A program made the translations under genes and the position numbers. The notes below the pieces were generated by a model. That model was not told where the DNA came from, made no database searches, and saw only the letters and a program-made list of their open reading frames with translations. From Porticoccus hydrocarbonoclasticus MCTG13d (lineage in GTDB: Bacteria > Pseudomonadota > Gammaproteobacteria > Pseudomonadales > Porticoccaceae), in contig NZ_JQMM01000001.1 in NCBI RefSeq assembly GCF_000744735.1, positions 310,001-374,000 of the forward strand: a stretch of 64,000 nt of DNA. Direction: 5' to 3'. Shown piece by piece: positions 8,435-17,335 of the stretch. Position 1 is the stretch's first letter. Every line of letters starts with the position of its first letter.

Positions 8435-9478
8435 TTAACAACCTATCAAATATCGACTCTGCCTGCCGACAATACGCCGGACTACAGTAATGGCCAACAG
8501 TGATGCCAACACAATCGCTACTGTAAAAAACGTGTATGCAACAATATTTCCAGGAAACTTACCATCGAAATCCGAGAGGAAGGTAACCAATATTTTTGTA
8601 CCAGATAAAAAATAACCGTGCAGAAAGAAAATCCCGAAACTAAAAACCGCAATATTATTCACAAGACGCTGGGCCACACCAAACTGCCGATCGAGAAAGT
8701 AAAGAATCACCGGCGCGCTAAGCACCTTGAAAAGAAAAATATAATAGGGTGTAAGATGGTAATTGAGTACCTCGAGAACAAAAAATAAAGCTGCCATCAG
8801 CCCTAATGGAATCCAACACCGACCGACCAGCGCCATACTCTGCGTATAAAAACGAGATATAAACATTCCCAGCATATAGGGCGACAAGAGGTACACTGCC
8901 TTTGATAGCTGACCGAAATAAGGAGAAAGCTCCAAGTACATCAAAAGTCCATCTCGTCCCAAAAATGCAGAAAGCAGCAATAACGGAGGAAGTGCCAGAT
9001 AGAATACAGGCCGATGATCAAGCGCAATCAGCACTGGCGCCAATAGAAAAATAACCATAATCATCGGGATGTACCAGAATGGCGCCAAATGCTTGCCCGT
9101 GACGATAAACAAAAATGCCTGAGACGCAGACGGAAGCTCATAAAAACCTGCAGGCATTGCCTGCTCGTAAAAAGTCATTGAGGCAACAAGCGCAGGAATT
9201 GAACAAACGAGATAGGGAAGAAATACGTTTTTAAGTTTTTTCAGATAATAGCTTTTCGTCGAATACATCACACTCAGGTGTTGAAATAGATACCCCGCAA
9301 TAAAAGCAAACCAGATCGTCGACTGGTTGAAGAGCGTATCCAATATCACAAACGTATAAGAATCTGCCGGCCAGTAAAAGTTATGCAGAGCATGTGCACC
9401 AACTACCCCCAGAATGGCAAAGGCCCTGAAATTATGCACATCCTGCTGAAACGCCGGCTTTTCGTCTTTACGAGTCAT
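8435..9478 (-). CDS. Acyltransferase family 3 membrane protein
   Basis: 347 residues with about ten membrane helices. The N-terminal signature NFRAFAILGVVGAHALHNFY at about 17-36 is typical of acyltransferase family 3, where the Arg and His of this segment take part in acyl transfer from a cytoplasmic donor to sugars of envelope glycans. The rest alternates helices and short loops. The start has ACAGGAT just upstream. It is convergent with the asparagine-synthetase-like gene (144-bp gap, no clear terminator) and divergent from the unknown gene at 9830. The likely role is O-acetylation or similar decoration of the exopolysaccharide. Confidence 0.87.
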   Translation of the reverse strand: MTRKDEKPAFQQDVHNFRAFAILGVVGAHALHNFYWPADSYTFVILDTLFNQSTIWFAFIAGYLFQHLSVMYSTKSYYLKKLKNVFLPYLVCSIPALVASMTFYEQAMPAGFYELPSASQAFLFIVTGKHLAPFWYIPMIMVIFLLAPVLIALDHRPVFYLALPPLLLLSAFLGRDGLLMYLELSPYFGQLSKAVYLLSPYMLGMFISRFYTQSMALVGRCWIPLGLMAALFFVLEVLNYHLTPYYIFLFKVLSAPVILYFLDRQFGVAQRLVNNIAVFSFGIFFLHGYFLSGTKILVTFLSDFDGKFPGNIVAYTFFTVAIVLASLLAITVVRRIVGRQSRYLIGC

Positions 9479-9829
9479 ATCCTGTGCCCTAGATTCAAAT
9501 AGCTAGTAGTTCGACTGCCGACCGGTAGTGAATGGTATTTCGCCAACGGAAAACAAGAGTGGTTATTAGGTGGAAGTAAACACTAAAGCCACAGAACGAA
9601 AAAGGCAAAAGGTATAAATCCCCTTATCGCAAAAAAACCACCTTGAGCATAGTCCTCACGCACACTAGCGGTACATGACAGTAAAACTTTCCTTAGCGAT
9701 GGTCTACACGACTTCGTATACTTGTTGGCAAGAGCTGCTCATTGGTGCTTCTTTCTCATGATAGTATCGTGATCATTAGTCTGTGCGGCACTTTATCCGC
9801 GTCAGCAACCACAAGACAGGTTGATCCGG
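9479..9829. other. Intergenic region between divergent genes
   Basis: About 350 bp with no credible coding frame, AT-richer than the neighbours. It separates the minus-strand acyltransferase from the plus-strand unknown gene and should hold both promoters. The only structured element I see is a short ATGAT-N9-ATCAT inverted repeat around 9758-9776. I cannot name a regulator or a convincing promoter. Confidence 0.5.
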
Positions 9830-10675
9830 ATGACCGACATTTCACCCCAGTCCTATTATCAGCTGGCCATTGTTTCTGGTGCTGTATCTGGTCATGGTTA
9901 TGCAGCGCTACCACCAGAACTGTTAGCAGCGGAACAGTCAGTTGCCCGACAAAATCCAGCTGCAGCCCTAACTCTGAACAGGAGCCTTTGTCGTAACTTA
10001 TTGAAAGAATTTACCTTGGCTGATGCCTGCTGGGTTTTTCCTGAAAAATTCCATTTTCTGTACGAGCAACAACTGCAGCGGATAGAGAATCTGCTCACCG
10101 ATAAGCCAGATAGCTATTTTTCTTTCGATAACGACCCTTTTCGCAAGGACCTTGCCATTCTGTGCCACCGCCTTATTCCCTGTGGGGCCGAGTTTGCAAC
10201 GCCCTTCTCCGGCATTTCCCGGAGCCTAATATTTAAGGGCGGCTTACGACAAACCGCTAAGTTCATTCAGGTGATTGCCCGTTGTCGCGGTATCAAACCT
10301 TTTCTCGAGCTGCATATGCATCCACATTACACCACAGCCTTTAATCCTGAGGGTTGGATAGAAACCTATGAAAATCTGGCAGACTTGCTGGCTGCTAACC
10401 CGTCCTTGCTTGGGTTCCAGAGTACCAGCTGGTTTCTGGATCCTGCGCTTGTGGAGGTAAGTCCGCATCTATCCTACCTCAGGGAGGTACCCGAACGCTG
10501 TGGTGCAACAATACTCTATGCTGGAGAGGATGACTGCGATTACTCCGGAGCATTTGCAACATCGCAGACCCGTCGTGACCTATATACGTCCGGCCACTAT
10601 AAACCCCGTCTCTTTACCCGTATCTGGCCACGCCAACTACTCATCCAGCGAAGTTGGCGATTGCTCCCTCATTGA
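9830..10675 (+). CDS. Protein of unknown function with HMHPH motif
   Basis: 281 residues from the ATG at 9830 (AGG at 9818-9820); a TTG at 9821 would add three residues. I do not recognise the family. The sequence looks soluble, with no signal peptide or membrane segment, and contains a striking ELHMHPHYT segment in its middle, possibly metal-binding. Further conserved-looking parts are FNPEGWIETY, GFQSTSWFLDP and ATSQTRRDLY, and it ends RIWPRQLLIQRSWRLLPH. It stands alone on the plus strand between an acyltransferase and convergent PP-loop genes. Length and composition look like a genuine gene rather than a chance frame, but the function is open; cytoplasmic sugar or metabolite modification is one possibility. 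Confidence 0.65.
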   Translation: MTDISPQSYYQLAIVSGAVSGHGYAALPPELLAAEQSVARQNPAAALTLNRSLCRNLLKEFTLADACWVFPEKFHFLYEQQLQRIENLLTDKPDSYFSFDNDPFRKDLAILCHRLIPCGAEFATPFSGISRSLIFKGGLRQTAKFIQVIARCRGIKPFLELHMHPHYTTAFNPEGWIETYENLADLLAANPSLLGFQSTSWFLDPALVEVSPHLSYLREVPERCGATILYAGEDDCDYSGAFATSQTRRDLYTSGHYKPRLFTRIWPRQLLIQRSWRLLPH

Positions 10676-10703
10676 TGTCAATGAACCGTGAAATAACTTG
10701 GCT

Positions 10704-11876
10704 CTAAAGGTCATAATTTTCCGTATTAATCGGAACCACTCTTAAATTTAACCACTTTGGTTTCATAATGCGTCGGTAAGCTCTCTTTAATACTCCGTTT
10801 AGAAAACACTTATCGATCAGCGGACCTATTTTACTTCTCTCATATTTCAAATAATATTTTTTCAGTTTTTTGTAGAATTCAATATTCCCTGTCTCATCAG
10901 CCAGAAGGAGCAAATCAATTACAGAGGTTTTTAATGAATCAGAAGTAGGCTGCAGTTTTTTTAATTGACTCATCTGAAGTTTTGGTAACGATTTGACATC
11001 ACCATTTAAAAGAAATAATGCTGCCATGGTTCGTATACACTTGGAACATTGCCCACAATTTTTATCAATGCTTTTCCAGCATACCTGAAGATTTTCAGCT
11101 ACATTGGGGAATTCCAGAATTGTTTTTGTCTTCAGGGTACGACTGCACCCGGAACCGTGATGGACTACTTTGGTTGACTCCGTACTCCACATCGGGTCAG
11201 TTAGTGGGTGAGAGCCCCAGGGAAAGAGATTGTCATACGTATGTGATGAAGCGACATAAAGACGCTTCATACCCAGATTACCACCTGCAGAAGAAATCAA
11301 TAGTCCATGGGCAAAGCTCCAGCCAATCTCTTTTTTTTCTGTCCAGTCCCGGGCATTGGTATCCACTGGAATCAGTTCTTTTCCATTACTCTCAGCAAAC
11401 GTTGTCTGGTTCTCAATGCGGCGATTCCAGGCTGAATCATCATCGCCCATATCAAAACCGCGCAGCATAATAAGATGAGTGATTTCATCACGCTTGGCGA
11501 TAAGGGTATAGGAGCTATCAACCCCCGCAGAAAAGAAACTTCCAGTATGAGTGAACTGCTTATCGCGATTGCTCAGCTCACAGTTCAATGCGATTTTTTT
11601 AAGCTTTGGATTCCACTTGGAATATATCGTTTGTAATTCACTGAGCTGATCATAAAACATCCGGGACACAGCCACACCTGTATCAACCTCTATATCCCGC
11701 CGGGAAACCATGGCCTCCAAAAGAGAAATACCGATAAACCACTCAGCATTTATGTATAAGGGAAATTTATCTGGAACTTTAAAAAAAATTAAATCGCCAT
11801 CAACATCAGCAGATAAAATATTAAACCCATCTTCCTGATTTACTCTTATATTACTTATGAGCAATTTTTTGTTCAT
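10704..11876 (-). CDS. QueC-like PP-loop ATP pyrophosphatase superfamily protein (paralogue A)
   Basis: 390 residues. The PP-loop FFSAGVDSS lies at 114-122, a variant of SGGxDS used by enzymes that adenylate a carboxylate, amide or base. Four cysteines at 266, 274, 277 and 280 (C-x7-CGQCSKC) match the zinc knuckle of QueC-type enzymes. An N-terminal domain of about 100 residues without recognised motifs precedes the PP-loop. The RBS CAGGAGC is clear. It is the downstream member of a tandem pair with the gene at 11916, to which it is similar in length and domain order. The DNA is markedly AT-rich compared with flanking genes, suggesting transfer. A tRNA deazaguanine role is unlikely in a glycan locus; nucleotide-dependent amidation or other modification of a sugar is more plausible but unproven. 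Confidence 0.8.
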   Translation of the reverse strand: MNKKLLISNIRVNQEDGFNILSADVDGDLIFFKVPDKFPLYINAEWFIGISLLEAMVSRRDIEVDTGVAVSRMFYDQLSELQTIYSKWNPKLKKIALNCELSNRDKQFTHTGSFFSAGVDSSYTLIAKRDEITHLIMLRGFDMGDDDSAWNRRIENQTTFAESNGKELIPVDTNARDWTEKKEIGWSFAHGLLISSAGGNLGMKRLYVASSHTYDNLFPWGSHPLTDPMWSTESTKVVHHGSGCSRTLKTKTILEFPNVAENLQVCWKSIDKNCGQCSKCIRTMAALFLLNGDVKSLPKLQMSQLKKLQPTSDSLKTSVIDLLLLADETGNIEFYKKLKKYYLKYERSKIGPLIDKCFLNGVLKRAYRRIMKPKWLNLRVVPINTENYDL

Positions 11877-11915
11877 TTGAAAAGCTCCTGAAAAAATTCT
11901 ATAAGAACAATGCAG

Positions 11916-13088
11916 CTACCATAAGTAAGGAAACTTCTGCTCTGTTCGCCATCTTATGTCCTCTGGCATGAACTTCTTTGTCAAAGACCAGAGAACTGAA
12001 AGAACACGAACAAAAAATATATTCAAGCCATATTTTTTTATTAGTGCACTTTTTATTTCAAGATCAAGATTGCTTTTATCAGCACTTGAAAATAATCCGA
12101 TCATTGAACCCAGTCGTATTTTTTTATAGAAAATGAAATTAAAATTATTTTTTAATAATGCCATTTTATCGATGCTTTCCAGGGCAAGCTGCGTCCTTCT
12201 GCATTTAAAGCAATAACCACAGTTTTTTATGGGAATAGTTTTTTCTATACATACATATATTTCATCGCTGAACAGGTCTCTGGATGAAATAAACTCAAGT
12301 TTTTCTATTCTTCCAGCCTCATCCCCGATGGAGAAAAAACGGATCCTCTCGGTATTGAGTAATGGCAGGAGATAGGGGTCCATAATTGACATGTCGTAGT
12401 GCTCGAACACCCCCAGGTCTTCAGGCGCATAGCTGGAAGAATAATCATATCTGGAAATACCCTGCTGCAATAACAGCGCACAGGCAATGTTGCCTATCAC
12501 ATCACGCTGCTGAAAACGCTCTCTGAAAATACGGTCAATATTGCTATCGACGGCTATCAGGGGTTTATCCAGGGTGCGCAAGGCACTTTCTGCTACAGCA
12601 AACCTTTGCGCAAAAACTTCTTCAACGTTGTATTTACCATGCTGCCCTGTATTCGCGAACAAATAATAAGCATACGGCGTACCATTTTCCGCAGCCTGCA
12701 GGGCTGTGTACCAACTATCCACTCCACCACTGAATCCCGTAGCTGAAGCTTCCGCTGACTGTTGCCAGGATGCCTCCGGATTGAGTACGTCAATATCAAT
12801 CTCATGCAAACGGGGACATAACGCGAGAAACATTTTTTGTATATCTTGTGTCACAGCATCAGCTAGCTGCCTGGACACCTTGCCCTCGACCCTGAGATCC
12901 AGACCCCGCTCCATGGCAAGCCAGGTATAGAGAATAAAAAAAGCATCCACTGATTCAGTGTCGATCATGGGCTGAAATTGCTTGTCCAGCTCAAACCAGA
13001 TGGGCTCACAGCCCTCCACGACAGCCTCCACACGTATTTTCTGACTTGTCTGGGTTAAGGTGCTCCCTTTCAAACATATTTCCGTCAT
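11916..13088 (-). CDS. QueC-like PP-loop ATP pyrophosphatase superfamily protein (paralogue B)
   Basis: 390 residues with the canonical PP-loop FSGGVDS at 119-125 and a C-terminal four-cysteine knuckle at 280, 290, 293 and 296 (NCGYCFKCRRTQ). Domain order and length equal those of the gene at 10704, 39 bp downstream, so the two look like an old tandem duplication, now clearly diverged. An adenylated intermediate and a zinc site are expected from the superfamily. The start has AAAGGTG 6 bp upstream, and the next upstream gene, an ATP-grasp protein, ends 17 bp away, so the genes from 15201 down to 10704 form one operon. I cannot name the substrate. Confidence 0.8.
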   Translation of the reverse strand: MTEICLKGSTLTQTSQKIRVEAVVEGCEPIWFELDKQFQPMIDTESVDAFFILYTWLAMERGLDLRVEGKVSRQLADAVTQDIQKMFLALCPRLHEIDIDVLNPEASWQQSAEASATGFSGGVDSWYTALQAAENGTPYAYYLFANTGQHGKYNVEEVFAQRFAVAESALRTLDKPLIAVDSNIDRIFRERFQQRDVIGNIACALLLQQGISRYDYSSSYAPEDLGVFEHYDMSIMDPYLLPLLNTERIRFFSIGDEAGRIEKLEFISSRDLFSDEIYVCIEKTIPIKNCGYCFKCRRTQLALESIDKMALLKNNFNFIFYKKIRLGSMIGLFSSADKSNLDLEIKSALIKKYGLNIFFVRVLSVLWSLTKKFMPEDIRWRTEQKFPYLW

Positions 13089-13105
13089 TTACACACCTTT
13101 CCCTG

Positions 13106-14155
13106 TTATACAGTTAACGCGTTGCGTGAGGGCAGCCTTGTATAGGCAAACCCGCTGTAATCGGGATAAATATTCAATTCAAGAATAACCGGCCCTGCCA
13201 CAGAAAAGGCAATATCAACGCCTGCGAATCTGATTCCGGGGAAAACATGCAGTGAGTTTTTTGCCAGCTCGACCGCCTCCGTGAACATGGGCATCCGGGT
13301 CCCGGCCAATCTTGTCATACTGTCCGGGTGTTCCTGGTAAAACACCCACGGTTTGTATTTCGTGAATCCCACTTTAGCGATTCCGGTGACCACATCAATG
13401 GGAAACACGAAAGCACCCGAGGTGGCATTATCAACAATAGCCCCCGTGCGACCCGCCCTTAAAAAGGCCAGCAGACAATCGACAGTCCCGTCGCATTTTT
13501 TGAGCACGCCTATCCGGAGGGTATTAACGCTGGATTGGTTGATTGCTGCATAATCCGGGTGTTGCTCAAGGTATTTTTCGATCAGTACACCACCCGCTTC
13601 TGTTTTATCGATACTTGAAACAAAGCTGTCTGTCTCCAGCCAGGCTCCGGTTTCAAGATCTTTGACCTGCCCCGCTGAATGATACTCGATCGCCCGAAAA
13701 CCCTGACCGCCCCAGGATTCAATCAGCTTGAAACAGATTCTTGTTTTATCCTGCTGTTTTTCCAGCAGGGCCTTCAGGTCGGCTGCTGTCCTCAGCGACG
13801 AACCATCAGCGGCCAAACCGTCTACAGAGTCATAATGACCGAGCAACTCCGGGGTCGGTTGTCCATAGGCCATCAGTACCGCTTTTTCTATCACCTTGTT
13901 TTGTGAACTCTTGTGGTAAAGGCGGTTATTGAGCCGGTAAACCTGTCTTTTATAACCAGCCGTGCTCAGATAGCCCAGCACGTCGCGGAGAGGAAAGTCC
14001 TGCCTGTACATTTGCGCCAACAGGTAAAAGCCCGGACCCAGGCGGGAACGGATAAACAACAGGAGCATTTCCGTCAGCTGTCGTACAATACTTTTATTGC
14101 CCGGTTGCGCTGATAGCGCCCGAATAGTATTGAAGTATTTTTTTATTTTTTCCAT
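13106..14155 (-). CDS. Sugar-transfer associated ATP-grasp protein
   Basis: 349 residues. It resembles the 'sugar-transfer associated ATP-grasp' family: an N-terminal helical part, the nucleotide-binding region ICFKLIESWGGQGFRAIEY at about 139-157, a central segment SSVNTLRIGVL, and a C-terminal metal/ATP segment FAGVDIAFSVAGPVILELNIYP with the acidic and Asn residues expected for Mg-ATP. Such proteins ligate a carboxylate to an amine or other nucleophile through an acyl-phosphate. The gene is between a deacetylase (11-bp gap) and the two PP-loop paralogues (17-bp gap). Context suggests attachment of an amino acid or similar group to a sugar, but the reaction is not known for this family. Confidence 0.82.
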   Translation of the reverse strand: MEKIKKYFNTIRALSAQPGNKSIVRQLTEMLLLFIRSRLGPGFYLLAQMYRQDFPLRDVLGYLSTAGYKRQVYRLNNRLYHKSSQNKVIEKAVLMAYGQPTPELLGHYDSVDGLAADGSSLRTAADLKALLEKQQDKTRICFKLIESWGGQGFRAIEYHSAGQVKDLETGAWLETDSFVSSIDKTEAGGVLIEKYLEQHPDYAAINQSSVNTLRIGVLKKCDGTVDCLLAFLRAGRTGAIVDNATSGAFVFPIDVVTGIAKVGFTKYKPWVFYQEHPDSMTRLAGTRMPMFTEAVELAKNSLHVFPGIRFAGVDIAFSVAGPVILELNIYPDYSGFAYTRLPSRNALTV

Positions 14156-14166
14156 TGCTCTTCAAA

Positions 14167-15201
14167 TCATCCTGTTTTCAGCCATTTGAAAAAAGATCGC
14201 TTCAGCTCAAGCAAACCGGACAGTTCCGCCTCAAACTCCAGGTCTGAAACATGTTCACCATCCAGAATTCGTGGCAGCGCATAAATCTCGGCACCCCTGC
14301 CGGCCAAACCCGACGCAGTGGTTGTGGCTGAGGCAATACCCAGCTTTTTCAGGTCTGCCCAGATTGCCCGGTCATACACGCCACTGGGGTAACAGAAATG
14401 TTGCAGTGGCTGTTCTGTCAGAGGCTCCAGTCGCGCACGATTATCCTCTATCTCCTCTTCAACACAGAAGTGTCCCGCTTTTGTGATTCGGTGACGATGG
14501 GTATGCAGCTGAATATCCAGACCGCGCCGGGACATTTCCTGCACCTGTGGGGGCGTGGCAAGGTGAAACCACTTTTCTGAGCAAATCAGTTCCCGGTCAA
14601 AACCTAGTTGATCTGCTACCTGCCAGAGAAAAGCCTGCCGCTCATCTTCACCGGGCAACTGTTCGAGATGGCACTGCAGTGTTGTGGCAAGGTCTGACCG
14701 CTGGTCACTTTCTGCCAGGTCATAAACCTGGTCACCGGGGATGCCGAGATCGGCAAGATATACTCTCGCCAGGTCTGTCCTTGAGACCAGATAATGCAGT
14801 ACGACATTCGCCACCGGCCACTGTTTTTCACTGTAGTAAGTGGTGACATACAGGGTTGCGGGGAATTGTTGCTTTTCCAGCTCGGGGAGCATATGCAGGT
14901 AAGTGCCATACCAGCCATCATCAATGGTCAGCACCACCGTATTGGCTGGTAGTGTATTGTTTTTTCGACGGGTCAATGCCTCAGTCAGGCTCAATACCGG
15001 ATAGCCAAGCGCCCGGATTTTCTCCATTCTTGCGGCAAATTTACCGGCACTCATAAAAAGATAATTGCCATAATGGCCCTGGCCCAGCCAGATTCCATGG
15101 TAAGCAAGTATTCGCAAATCACCGGCTGTCATCCGGCGGCACAGGGCAAACAGCCCCGTATACTTCGCCAAATGAAATATCCACTGTTTCATTTCTGACA
15201 T
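14167..15201 (-). CDS. Polysaccharide deacetylase (NodB domain)
   Basis: 344 residues. The NodB metal-binding motifs are visible: VLTIDDGWYGTY (catalytic base Asp and metal Asp) and LDIQLHTHRHRI, which fits H-[ST]-x-x-H. A YHG motif near residue 35 (ILAYHGIW) is also usual. The insert between the motifs is longer than in minimal NodB domains. No cleaved signal peptide is evident, so action on lipid-linked intermediates in the cytoplasm or at the membrane is possible. It is the first gene of the minus-strand operon that continues with the ATP-grasp and PP-loop genes. It likely removes N- or O-acetyl groups from the glycan, generating a free amine or hydroxyl for the following enzymes. Confidence 0.87.
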   Translation of the reverse strand: MSEMKQWIFHLAKYTGLFALCRRMTAGDLRILAYHGIWLGQGHYGNYLFMSAGKFAARMEKIRALGYPVLSLTEALTRRKNNTLPANTVVLTIDDGWYGTYLHMLPELEKQQFPATLYVTTYYSEKQWPVANVVLHYLVSRTDLARVYLADLGIPGDQVYDLAESDQRSDLATTLQCHLEQLPGEDERQAFLWQVADQLGFDRELICSEKWFHLATPPQVQEMSRRGLDIQLHTHRHRITKAGHFCVEEEIEDNRARLEPLTEQPLQHFCYPSGVYDRAIWADLKKLGIASATTTASGLAGRGAEIYALPRILDGEHVSDLEFEAELSGLLELKRSFFKWLKTG

Positions 15202-15368
15202 TTACCCTGCACTCTGGCAGTATTAGCAGTCAAAGTGACTGTCGGCCGGATTACTGACAAAAACCTTTTTACAGGCAGAGGTGCCGTATAATTAATGCGC
15301 ACTTTATCACCTACTGGAAGCTTACACTCGCGGGTGTTTAGCTTGCTATGGCTCTTTACAGGTTTCCC

Positions 15369-16076
15369 ATGCACAAGTTGACGAAAGTAACGTTGCCCCA
15401 CTGTTTTGCTCTATCCCTGTTTTCGGTGTTTTTGCTATACAGCACATCAGTTTTTGCAGCGCCTGTCGGCCATGCTCCCTGGGTAGGCGATACGCTCAAA
15501 GGCGCACCCTGTGAGGGCGGTCTGGAAAATTTTGGCCCGTTTGACTACTTATTGCGCAACCAGTTACCAGGGCAGCTCAACATTGTCGAAAAGCATCACT
15601 TTAATCAGGAAGTAGAACAGCTGATCAAGGGACAAACCAGTGTCTCGCCTCTTGGGGATATCGGTTACACCCTGAGGGCCTGGCCAAACCATCACCGGGC
15701 CCTGTACAGCGCTATTCGCTACCGCATCAATACATGGCCTGATGGCCATCCATCACGCTACACTCCGGCAGAGTGCTATCTACAGCGGGCCATTAAGTTC
15801 AGCCCCAATGATGCAACTACCCACATGTTGTACGGTATTCTCCTTCACCAGACCGGCCATCAGCAAAAGGCACTTGAGCTGTATGAAAAGGCCATTGAGC
15901 TTGACCCCCACAATCCACAGATTCAGTACAACCTGGCGCTCTTGCTGGTGGATCTCAAAAAATATCCCGAAGCCAGAACCTATGCCACCAGTCTCTACAA
16001 AAGGGGATTCCCGCTTCCCGGCCTCAGAGACAAACTGAAAGCAGCCGGGCAGTGGTCGTCGGGCGACAATCAGTAA
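15369..16076 (+). CDS. Secreted TPR-repeat protein
   Basis: About 235 residues from the ATG at 15369, preceded by ACAGG; an upstream ATG at 15348 would place seven extra residues before the signal. The signal peptide (CFALSLFSVFLLYSTSVFA) is followed by a mature N-terminus with little regular structure and then about two TPR units (ATTHMLYGILLHQTGHQQKA and the KAIELDPHNPQIQYNLALLL region). It should be periplasmic and act as a protein-protein adaptor. A TATAAT at 15287-15292 may be its -10 box. It is divergent from the deacetylase at 15201, and its stop is only 4 bp from that of the convergent deacetylase at 16081. Small TPR proteins of this kind accompany other exopolysaccharide loci. Confidence 0.8.
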   Translation: MHKLTKVTLPHCFALSLFSVFLLYSTSVFAAPVGHAPWVGDTLKGAPCEGGLENFGPFDYLLRNQLPGQLNIVEKHHFNQEVEQLIKGQTSVSPLGDIGYTLRAWPNHHRALYSAIRYRINTWPDGHPSRYTPAECYLQRAIKFSPNDATTHMLYGILLHQTGHQQKALELYEKAIELDPHNPQIQYNLALLLVDLKKYPEARTYATSLYKRGFPLPGLRDKLKAAGQWSSGDNQ

Positions 16077-16080
16077 ACCC

Positions 16081-17046
16081 TCAAGCCGGGTTCCTGAACA
16101 TTGCCAGTAAACGCACCATAAATCGCAATGGCGTCTGATCCCAGGGGGTAAATCTCGGCATCTGCCAACGATCGCTTGACCCGCTGACAACTCCCCACTG
16201 GGTGGAGACCGCGCCTTCAAAACCGATGGATTTTACAAAATCGCGATGCTCCAACCGGTAGTCGATCTCTGGCCGACCATTGGGGTAGGCAAAATAGCGA
16301 ACCGGTTTGTCCACCAATGTTTCCAGTGCATTTTTTGAGGCCTGAATTTCCTGCCTGGCATCGGCAAGTTTTAGCATGGCCAGGATGGGATGTGTCCTGG
16401 TGTGAGCGCCAATCTCGATACCGGCATCGCTCAACTGCTTCACCTGATCATTGGTCAGCATCATATTTTCCGGCAAGGGCCCCACCATACACTCAATAAC
16501 ACGAATAGCCTCGGCGCGCTTTTCCGGTGGCCAATGCTTGATTTCACGAATAATCTGACCCGCTGCCTGTCTGCGGTGGTGGAAATCGGCCAGATCGTAG
16601 GTGGCAAGACCCAGCGATCGCAGATCAAACTCGTCACTCTCGGCAATTCGTAATGCCTCGATCACCGCGTCGTTCCACATCAGGCCACCATTGAGGAAGC
16701 CCGTGGAAATAAATACGGTGGCGGGTATGCTCCAACGTTGCAGTACCGGTAACGCACATTCTGCGTTGTTGGCATACCCGTCGTCGAAGGTCACGCAAAC
16801 AGCTCTTTCCGGCAGATCATTGTTGTCCAGCCTGGCAATGGCATCAGACAGCGACAGCGGATTGAAGTAGCGGGCGAGCAGCTCCATATGCCAATCGAAC
16901 GTCGCCACTGTCGGCTCGGAACTGCGCATGTAATCACGTTCAGGCAACACGCGGTGGTAGGTGAGAATGCAAACCCGCTGTTTATTTTTTGTCTGCAGCA
17001 CAAGGGGCAGTGTTCTGGCAACTGCGCTGTACAGCAGATGGTTCAT
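16081..17046 (-). CDS. Polysaccharide deacetylase (NodB domain)
   Basis: 321 residues. CILTYHRVLPE near residue 26 and CVTFDDGYANN near 88 give the first NodB motif (Asp-Asp), and IEIGAHTRTHPILA gives the HTxxH metal site; FAYPNGRPEID is the later conserved arginine/tyrosine region. It is a different subfamily from the deacetylase at 14167, with a canonical TFDDG. The start has GAGGA 7 bp upstream. It is convergent with the TPR gene and divergent from the flippase gene. The likely role is de-N-acetylation or de-O-acetylation of an exopolysaccharide sugar. Confidence 0.88.
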   Translation of the reverse strand: MNHLLYSAVARTLPLVLQTKNKQRVCILTYHRVLPERDYMRSSEPTVATFDWHMELLARYFNPLSLSDAIARLDNNDLPERAVCVTFDDGYANNAECALPVLQRWSIPATVFISTGFLNGGLMWNDAVIEALRIAESDEFDLRSLGLATYDLADFHHRRQAAGQIIREIKHWPPEKRAEAIRVIECMVGPLPENMMLTNDQVKQLSDAGIEIGAHTRTHPILAMLKLADARQEIQASKNALETLVDKPVRYFAYPNGRPEIDYRLEHRDFVKSIGFEGAVSTQWGVVSGSSDRWQMPRFTPWDQTPLRFMVRLLAMFRNPA

Positions 17047-17191
17047 TTATCAATCCTCGGACGTTTGCTCGAAGCCAAGGATTCTGACAGTGTGCGAGGC
17101 CGCTAACAACTGTCGGAATTTTTTACGTTTTTCGCCTAAACCACAGCGGACAGAAGGGTTGTCAGGATGTTTTACATCTTTTCAGAACACC

Positions 17192-17217
17192 GGCCTGATT
17201 GAAGCGCTGATCAGGCC
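17192..17217. repeat. Inverted repeat, 8-bp stem
   Basis: GGCCTGAT at 17192-17199 and ATCAGGCC at 17210-17217 are perfectly complementary around a 10-nt loop. It lies in the 289-bp divergent region between the deacetylase and the flippase operon. No T-tract follows on either strand, so an operator or mRNA hairpin is more likely than a terminator. Function unknown. Confidence 0.5.
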
Positions 17218-17335
17218 AACCCGGTAAGGACAAAGAATATCTTATTTGCCGGAGTGTTCTTCAGGCAGTCGAATATAAGATAGACTTGCAGTCCGTTACA
17301 AAATTGCCTGCCAAACCCAGAGTTTATTCGACCTG

